From Craspedostauros australis (lineage: Eukaryota > Bacillariophyta > Bacillariophyceae > Mastogloiales > Achnanthaceae), in NCBI GenBank assembly GCA_026770025.1, contig JAMXDE010000004.1, forward strand, positions 2,963,501 through 3,027,500: a stretch of 64,000 nucleotides of DNA, written 5' to 3'. The notes beneath the pieces are model-generated. The model did not search any database and was not told where the DNA came from. It saw only the letters and a list, made by a program, of their open reading frames with translations. Shown piece after piece: positions 63,686-64,000 of the stretch (position 1 is its first letter; each line of letters opens with the position of its first letter). Both the position numbers and the translations under genes were made by a program.

Positions 63686-64000
63686 AGACGACAGTGGAGA
63701 AGCTTGAAAGTGCAGGAAGGCTACCCCTCGGTTACCAACCATCCGAAAGTGAGTGCCCACACGGGTAGCTAACTCGAGATAGACCAAATCACGTAATTTT
63801 CAATTAGTCGCTCTATCATTGTCTCCGTCCGACAACATCGTGATGCGTTTCCATCTTCCGACACTGCTATCGCATAGCACAGTGTCTTGGTCGAGCGAAC
63901 ATGATGCAACCGATAAGGACGTACCGCTGTATTTGTGCCATGCGTTCGTCTCTTAGTCGCCATCAGCGAACATGACGGCTTTGTTATCGTCTCTTGCGTC
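63686..64000. other. right edge, no gene seen
   Basis: 3' flank of NMD3. Only a 64-aa motif-free minus frame is present. Nothing else is recognised before the window ends. Confidence 0.55.

Overview
This window looks like nuclear DNA of a diatom or a close photosynthetic stramenopile. Three signs point that way. Several genes begin with a signal peptide followed by a Phe-type cleavage motif, the bipartite plastid-targeting signal of diatoms; the clearest is glutamine synthetase, with ASAFAP. The intact Ty1/copia element has the integrase layout of diatom CoDi-type elements. The protein-coding genes are eukaryotic, with few short GT-AG introns. The species cannot be named from sequence alone.

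The left 26 kb is repeat-rich and gene-poor. It holds a degenerate interstitial telomere-like (CCCTAA)n block near 2.2 kb, a multiply frameshifted prolyl oligopeptidase pseudogene (3047-5915), a DDE transposase gene cut by one in-frame TGA (6189-9833, minus strand), a heptamer microsatellite, and a complete, apparently recent copia retrotransposon (12112-19429) with seemingly identical 664-bp LTRs and a perfect 5-bp target-site duplication. About 7 kb without a convincing gene follows.

From 26.6 kb the window is ordinary, densely packed gene space. In order it encodes: a Cys/His-motif plus LRR protein; a plastid-type CPBP intramembrane protease; an unknown 234-aa protein; a TLC-domain membrane protein; an ABCG half-transporter with a leader exon; a TMTC-like membrane mannosyltransferase; an alpha/beta hydrolase (monoacylglycerol-lipase type); a membrane-anchored LRR protein; an acidic protein built from 14 RNYF modules in a higher-order repeat with a His-rich tail; a spliced 65-aa protein; a plastid J-domain protein; the AP-3 sigma adaptor subunit; a BAX-inhibitor-1 family membrane protein; plastid glutamine synthetase II; and the NMD3 ribosome-export adaptor.

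I see no operon-like system. The genes look like independent housekeeping and membrane functions. Spliced models were built by hand for six loci (ABCG, RNYF-repeat protein, 65-aa protein, BI-1, glutamine synthetase, and the prolyl oligopeptidase pseudogene). In each the exon phases agree with canonical GT/AG junctions. The most novel-looking item is the RNYF-repeat protein, which I cannot match to a characterised family. No tRNA, rRNA or CRISPR array was recognised.
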